Assembly: GCA_009787435.1 (NCBI GenBank)
Contig: WRFW01000219.1
Location: 1-25,886 of the forward strand
Length of the DNA: 25,886 bases
From: Defluviitaleaceae bacterium
GTDB taxonomy: Bacteria; Bacillota; Clostridia; Lachnospirales; UBA5962
Reading direction: 5' to 3'
Under the pieces are notes generated by a model. That model had not been told where the DNA came from, did not search any database, and saw only the letters and a program-made list of their open reading frames with translations. Below are positions 22,760 through 25,886 of this stretch, piece by piece. The position numbers were made by a program, and so were the translations under genes. Position 1 is the stretch's first letter. Each line of letters starts with the position of its first letter.

Positions 22760-23786
22760 TTATATTCCTCATTAATAAGAAAGTGCTTAGCACACCGCCT
22801 ATAAAGCCGCCCAAGTGTGCCCATGCATCTATAAAAGGTATGCTAAACCCTGTTATTACGTTCACTGCCGTAAACATAATAAGCATTCTTTGGTCTAATT
22901 CATAAATATCTCTTTTTAATTTATATGTTAGAAATAATATTGAGCCTAAGAGCCCAGAAACAGCCCCGCTAGCCCCTACAGATATTGTGTTTGATAAAAA
23001 TAAGCTGAATAGCGAAGCTGAAATAGCAGAAACAGTATATATTGTAGCAAAAATAGATAACCCTGTTAGGCTTTCTATTCTTTTTCCAAAAGCATATAAA
23101 ATAGGCATATTTGAGCCTAAGTGAAAAATTCCTGAGTGTATAAAAGTTGCTGTTAGCAATCTAAAATGCTCGCCATGCAAGCGTATATACACAGGGTGTA
23201 TAGCACCGAAGCGAACTAGATTTTGGCTGTTCCCTGTGCCGCCATTTAGTGATATTAGAATAAAATAAGTTATATTTAAAGCGATTATTATTAAAGTTAA
23301 ATGCGGTGTTTTAAGTGGCGGCAAAGTTTCTATATATGTTTCTTTTTCTTTGCCCAATGCTTGGTTTATCAAATTTTTAATATTTAAAAGCTCTGTTGGG
23401 TTATTTTTATTTTGTATTAGTTTTTTTGAATCTAATTGTACACCCCAAAAAATATTATTTAGCTCTACTGGCTCAAATGGTTCTAAGTTATCTATAAAAG
23501 CTTTAACTAAGCTATTTTCATTTGTAGTAACTAGCAAATTAACTATATATACATTGCCGTTTCTTTTTGTGAGCCCGGAATAGTAGCTGCTATAAGTTAA
23601 ATTTGCTATTTTGAATTGCTGCATAGGCACTAATTCCATATTTATAATTATGAACACATACCAATTTCCCTTATGCGAACGCATAAAGGAAAGTAACGGC
23701 TCATCTTTATGGTCTTCTATTGCTTTTGAGGGGGCATATCCATTTGACATTAAAATCTTAAAAATTTTTTCAAAAAAAAGTTCCAT
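22746..23786 (-). CDS. rhomboid family intramembrane serine protease
   Basis: A 346-aa protein. Residues 1-160 form a soluble N-terminal domain, and a six- or seven-helix rhomboid core follows from about residue 163. Catalytic Ser273 is in GASGA and His324 in AHLGG; HLGSN (His222, Asn226) supplies the oxyanion region. All active-site residues are intact. The layout of a long N-terminal extramembrane domain before the core resembles B. subtilis YqgP/GluP but lacks the C-terminal TPRs. ATG 23786 has no ribosome site. TTGATT-N17-TATAAT ends 5 nt before it, so it appears leaderless. It heads an operon with cca and a DtxR-like repressor. Since YqgP is known to respond to manganese or zinc and cleave MgtE, a role in metal homeostasis is plausible here (inference). 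Confidence 0.92.
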   Translation of the reverse strand: MELFFEKIFKILMSNGYAPSKAIEDHKDEPLLSFMRSHKGNWYVFIIINMELVPMQQFKIANLTYSSYYSGLTKRNGNVYIVNLLVTTNENSLVKAFIDNLEPFEPVELNNIFWGVQLDSKKLIQNKNNPTELLNIKNLINQALGKEKETYIETLPPLKTPHLTLIIIALNITYFILISLNGGTGNSQNLVRFGAIHPVYIRLHGEHFRLLTATFIHSGIFHLGSNMPILYAFGKRIESLTGLSIFATIYTVSAISASLFSLFLSNTISVGASGAVSGLLGSILFLTYKLKRDIYELDQRMLIMFTAVNVITGFSIPFIDAWAHLGGFIGGVLSTFLLMRNINEDR

Positions 23787-23791
23787 AATTA

Positions 23792-23820
23792 ATTATAAGG
23801 CATTTTCTTTAATTAATCAA
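23792..23820 (-). promoter_or_regulatory. rhomboid operon promoter, apparently leaderless
   Basis: On the minus strand, TTGATT (23815-23820) and a perfect TATAAT (23792-23797) are 17 nt apart. Only 5 nt separate the -10 from the ATG at 23786. No Shine-Dalgarno sequence is present. Confidence 0.68.
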
Positions 23821-23880
23821 GGAAAATAAATATAGGCTGCCAGCACACGCATTCAGGCTTTAAGACTTTTTCCAAATTTA

Positions 23881-23921
23881 TTCGACTTATAAAAATAAAA
23901 AAACCTTTTTTTAAAAAAGGT
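23881..23921 (-). terminator. possible minus-strand terminator between sod and rhomboid promoters
   Basis: ACCTTTTTT (23903-23911) and AAAAAAGGT (23913-23921) are inverted. On the minus strand the hairpin is followed by TTTTTTATTTTT. It would stop antisense transcription coming from the sod side before the rhomboid gene. The plus strand has no U-run after it. Confidence 0.4.
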
Positions 23922-23922
23922 C

Positions 23923-23951
23923 TTGCAATAATTAAGAAAACGTGGTAAAAT
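23923..23951 (+). promoter_or_regulatory. sod promoter
   Basis: TTGCAA at 23923-23928 and TAAAAT at 23946-23951 are 17 nt apart, with TGG giving an extended -10. A weaker TATAAT lies at 23976-23981 and could give a second, shorter leader. CGGAGG precedes the ATG. Confidence 0.6.
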
Positions 23952-24005
23952 TGTTGTATATAAATTTTTGATTTATATAATTTTAAATTTAACGGAGGAT
24001 TAATT

Positions 24006-24647
24006 ATGAATTACCCATTTTCATTAACACCACTTCCATACGCACCAGAAAGCTTAGAGCCAAGTATAGATAAAGAAACAATGAACATTCACCACGGTAA
24101 GCACGTTCAAACATATGTAGACAATTTAAATAATGCTCTTAAAGACCATGCAGATTATCATTCTTGGTCTTTAGAAAAGCTTCTATATAATTTAAAAAGC
24201 TTGCCAGAAGCTATTCAGCCTGCTATTCGCAATAATGGCGGCGGTGTATTTAATCACGATTTATTTTTCAGCATTTTAACTAAAGGCGGTTCGGCATTAA
24301 AAGCGGGCAGCCCTTTAAGTGCGGCAATAGAAAAAAAATTCGGCAGCTTAGAAAATTTACAAGCAGAGCTTAAACAAGCTGGTTTAACTCAATTTGGAAG
24401 CGGCTGGGCATGGTTGGTTTCGGACAAAGATGGTAATTTAAGCGTTGCTAAAACTCCTAACCAAGATACTTTAATAGAGCAAAATTTAACACCAATAATT
24501 AATTTAGACGTTTGGGAGCACGCATACTACTTGCTTCGCCAAAATAGAAGACCGGAATATATAGATAATTTCTTTAATGTAGTAAACTGGGAAGCTGCAG
24601 AAGCAAACTACGCAAAACATAAAGAAACAGACTATAGCAAGGCATAG
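24006..24647 (+). CDS. sodA: superoxide dismutase, Mn/Fe family (Mn-type)
   Basis: A 213-aa cytoplasmic enzyme converting superoxide to hydrogen peroxide and oxygen. Metal ligands are H29 (IHHGKH), H84 (VFNHDLFF), D168 and H172 (LDVWEHAYY). Gln153 in PNQDT is at the MnSOD position, and the NNGGG segment has glycine where FeSOD has its Gln, so Mn use or cambialism is more likely than strict Fe use. The N-terminus FSLTPLPYAPESLEP is standard and there is no signal peptide. CGGAGG lies about 9 nt before ATG 24006. The gene is divergent from the rhomboid-cca-repressor operon and ends in a clear terminator. It suggests exposure to oxygen in an otherwise clostridia-like organism. Confidence 0.96.
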   Translation: MNYPFSLTPLPYAPESLEPSIDKETMNIHHGKHVQTYVDNLNNALKDHADYHSWSLEKLLYNLKSLPEAIQPAIRNNGGGVFNHDLFFSILTKGGSALKAGSPLSAAIEKKFGSLENLQAELKQAGLTQFGSGWAWLVSDKDGNLSVAKTPNQDTLIEQNLTPIINLDVWEHAYYLLRQNRRPEYIDNFFNVVNWEAAEANYAKHKETDYSKA

Positions 24648-24670
24648 TAAAATATAATAAATATTAGATA

Positions 24671-24703
24671 CTGTCGGCAAGTTTTTTGTCGGCAGTTGTT
24701 TTT
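24671..24703 (+). terminator. sod terminator
   Basis: CTGTCGGCAA (24671-24680) pairs with TTGTCGGCAG (24686-24695) using two G-U pairs, loop of 5 nt, followed by TTGTTTTT. As DNA it looks like a direct repeat of TGTCGGCA, but as RNA it folds well. Because of the G-U pairs it works only in the plus direction. Confidence 0.75.
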
Positions 24704-24712
24704 AAAATTGTT

Positions 24713-24721
24713 TGGTATAAT
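24713..24721 (+). promoter_or_regulatory. possible extended -10 promoter for the ABC permease genes
   Basis: TGGTATAAT is a full extended -10 with no convincing -35. A second TATAAT occurs at 24791-24796, closer to the gene. Either would give a leader ahead of AAGGAGG at 24815-24821. Confidence 0.35.
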
Positions 24722-24820
24722 TTTAAAAAACTATAGCTGAAAATAGCTTTATTTTTAAAAGTTATTAAGGTTTGTTATATACCTAGTTCATATAATTTTA
24801 AAATTTCAAAAATTAAGGAG

Positions 24821-25660
24821 GTGGCTTTTATTAAAATTCAAAAAATACCTAGAGTTTTAAGAAACACTCAAGTTTTGATAGGCGGGTTTATAGTAGCAGT
24901 TTTAATTATAATGGCATTATTCGCACCTATTTTAGCAACTCACGACCCTATAGCTGTTAATATTCCTGCTAGGCTTGGCGGGCCTTCTGCTGAAAATTTA
25001 CTAGGCACAGATGAACTCGGGAGAGACGTTTTAAGTAGGCTTATATTTGGAACTAGAATAAGTCTTACTATCGGTGTTCTAGCTTCGGTTATTGGCACTA
25101 TATTGGGTGTTAGCATAGGGGTTGTTGCTGGTTACTATGGAAAGTGGATAGATGCTATAGTAATGCGTCTTTGTGATATTTTGCTAGCTTTCCCAGGTAT
25201 ATTGTTAGCTTTAGGCATTATTACCATTTTAGGGGCTAGCACATTTAACACGATAGTTGCTGTTTCTATATTTGCTGTGCCTGGGTTTGCAAGAATTGCC
25301 CGTGGGCAAACTATGCAAGTTAAAAAACTTGAATACATAGACGCAATTAGGGCAGTTGGGGCTTCAGATTTTAGAATCCTTTTAAAGCATATTTTGCCTA
25401 ATATTCTTTCACCTATAACCGTTCAATCTACTTTGTATGTTGCAAGTGCTATAGTTACAGCGGCTTCGCTTTCTTTCTTAGGCTTAGGAACTCAAGCACC
25501 AACACCCGAGTGGGGCACTATGCTTGCAAGCGGGCGTGAATTTTTAAGGCAAGCACCACACTTAGTTTTATACCCTGGGCTTTCTATATTAATTACAGTT
25601 TTAGGTATAAACTTGCTAGGTGATGGTTTAAGAGAAGCACTAGCCCCAAGAGGGAGATAG
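24821..25660 (+). CDS. ABC transporter permease, DppC/OppC type (dipeptide/oligopeptide/nickel)
   Basis: A membrane permease of the peptide/nickel ABC family, 276-279 aa. The N-terminal region has a helix at about residues 18-38, then HDPIAVNIPARLGGPSAENLLGTDELGRDVLSRLIFGTRISL, of which GTDELGRDVLSR is the classic DppC motif. The EAA loop contacting the ATPase is DAIRAVGASDFRILLKHILPN. It ends LGINLLGDGLREALAPR, also typical. The start is uncertain: GTG 24821 overlaps the AAGGAGG site itself, while ATT 24830 lies 8 nt after it, which is ideal. The next gene is the DppB-like permease, so the order is C then B, the reverse of usual dpp/opp operons. Binding protein and ATPases probably lie beyond the window. 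Confidence 0.93.
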   Translation: MAFIKIQKIPRVLRNTQVLIGGFIVAVLIIMALFAPILATHDPIAVNIPARLGGPSAENLLGTDELGRDVLSRLIFGTRISLTIGVLASVIGTILGVSIGVVAGYYGKWIDAIVMRLCDILLAFPGILLALGIITILGASTFNTIVAVSIFAVPGFARIARGQTMQVKKLEYIDAIRAVGASDFRILLKHILPNILSPITVQSTLYVASAIVTAASLSFLGLGTQAPTPEWGTMLASGREFLRQAPHLVLYPGLSILITVLGINLLGDGLREALAPRGR

Positions 25661-25706
25661 CTTAAAACGGTAAAAACCTGCAAAATGTGGGGAAAGGACG
25701 GTGTTT

Positions 25707-25886
25707 ATGTTATATTTTACATTTAAAAGAATTTTACAAACTATACCTGTTGCTATCGGTGTTGTGCTTGCTGTGTTTTTAATGCTTCACTTAATTCCAG
25801 GCGACCCTGCGAGAATTATGGCAGGCGAAGCCGCAAACCCAGAGCAGCTAGAGCAAATGAGAATAAATTTAGGGCTTCATTTGCCC
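25707..25886 (+). CDS. ABC transporter permease, DppB/OppB type, 5' part only
   Basis: The first 60 codons of a second peptide-type permease, open to the window end. The start MLYFTFKRILQTIPVAIGV is the usual DppB/OppB N-terminus, with the first membrane helix at about residues 9-29. HLIPGDPARIMAGE follows; LIPGDP is a hallmark of this family. AAAGGA ends 8 nt before ATG 25707; a GTG two codons earlier would be too close to it. The gene begins 46 nt after the DppC-like gene with no terminator, so the two subunits are co-transcribed and form the heterodimeric channel. Confidence 0.92.
   Translation, partial: MLYFTFKRILQTIPVAIGVVLAVFLMLHLIPGDPARIMAGEAANPEQLEQMRINLGLHLP

Noticed and set aside
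23787..23830. Possible MntR/DtxR operator near the rhomboid promoter (AATGCCTTAT).
   Set aside because: Only a half-site-like match without symmetry; too weak to call.
24671..24700. Direct repeat TGTCGGCA x2 after sod, considered as a binding site or recombination scar.
   Set aside because: In RNA the two halves pair through G-U bonds and a U-run follows, so a terminator explains it better.
1..25886. Search for CRISPR arrays, tRNA or rRNA genes, phage genes, toxin-antitoxin pairs and defence systems.
   Set aside because: No regular repeat-spacer pattern, no cloverleaf sequence seen by eye and no such protein families among the reading frames.

Overview
The window is AT-rich DNA (by eye about 30% G+C) from a Gram-positive, clostridia-like Firmicute. 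The signs are the L34 sequence, AGGAGG-type ribosome sites, TTGACA/TATAAT promoters, polyA/U-biased codons and a compact gene layout. No phage, transposase, CRISPR array, tRNA or rRNA gene was seen. Almost every gene is a recognisable housekeeping or transport gene.

Layout. (1) 101-6191, plus strand: trmB (tRNA m7G methyltransferase), two tandem paralogous PepF-type M3 oligopeptidases, a secreted SIMPL-domain protein, and a membrane-anchored GT2 glycosyltransferase whose start overlaps the SIMPL stop. (2) dusB on the minus strand, convergent with the glycosyltransferase, then a gene-poor gap of about 390 nt (7234-7627) and a CstA-family transporter with a near-perfect promoter. (3) 9237-15041: the conserved block rpmH-rnpA-yidD-yidC-jag-mnmE-mnmG, normally found next to the origin. 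Here it is not flanked by dnaA or by rsmG/parA/parB. (4) 15198-21194: a small unknown minus-strand protein, a small membrane protein, a lipid kinase plus argS, a zinc-ribbon/membrane/XpaC-like protein, a hemolysin III-type membrane protein and a bactofilin. (5) Minus-strand operon rhomboid protease-cca-DtxR/MntR-type repressor, divergent from a Mn-type superoxide dismutase. (6) Two dipeptide/oligopeptide ABC permease genes, in the order DppC-like then DppB-like, the second cut by the window edge.

How the genes connect. Much of the window concerns tRNA processing and modification (trmB, dusB, rnpA, mnmE, mnmG, argS, cca) and membrane protein insertion (yidD, yidC). Peptide use is suggested by two PepF peptidases, a CstA-family transporter and peptide ABC permeases. 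The rhomboid/metalloregulator/SOD neighbourhood may be linked through manganese or iron.

Most unusual signals. First, at least three genes (trmB, the lipid kinase, the rhomboid) have a promoter -10 box ending only 5-7 nt before the ATG and no ribosome-binding site, so they look leaderless. Second, an intergenic element occurs at about 4429-4549 and 19690-19802, with a half copy at 6223-6282. It has conserved hairpins, compensatory base changes and two competing folds. Third, a second family of short hairpin repeats occurs in pairs at 7310-7428 and 15043-15148. Fourth, the cstA terminator physically overlaps the rpmH promoter. No clearly new multi-gene system was found. The repeat elements and the leaderless genes are the best candidates for something undescribed.
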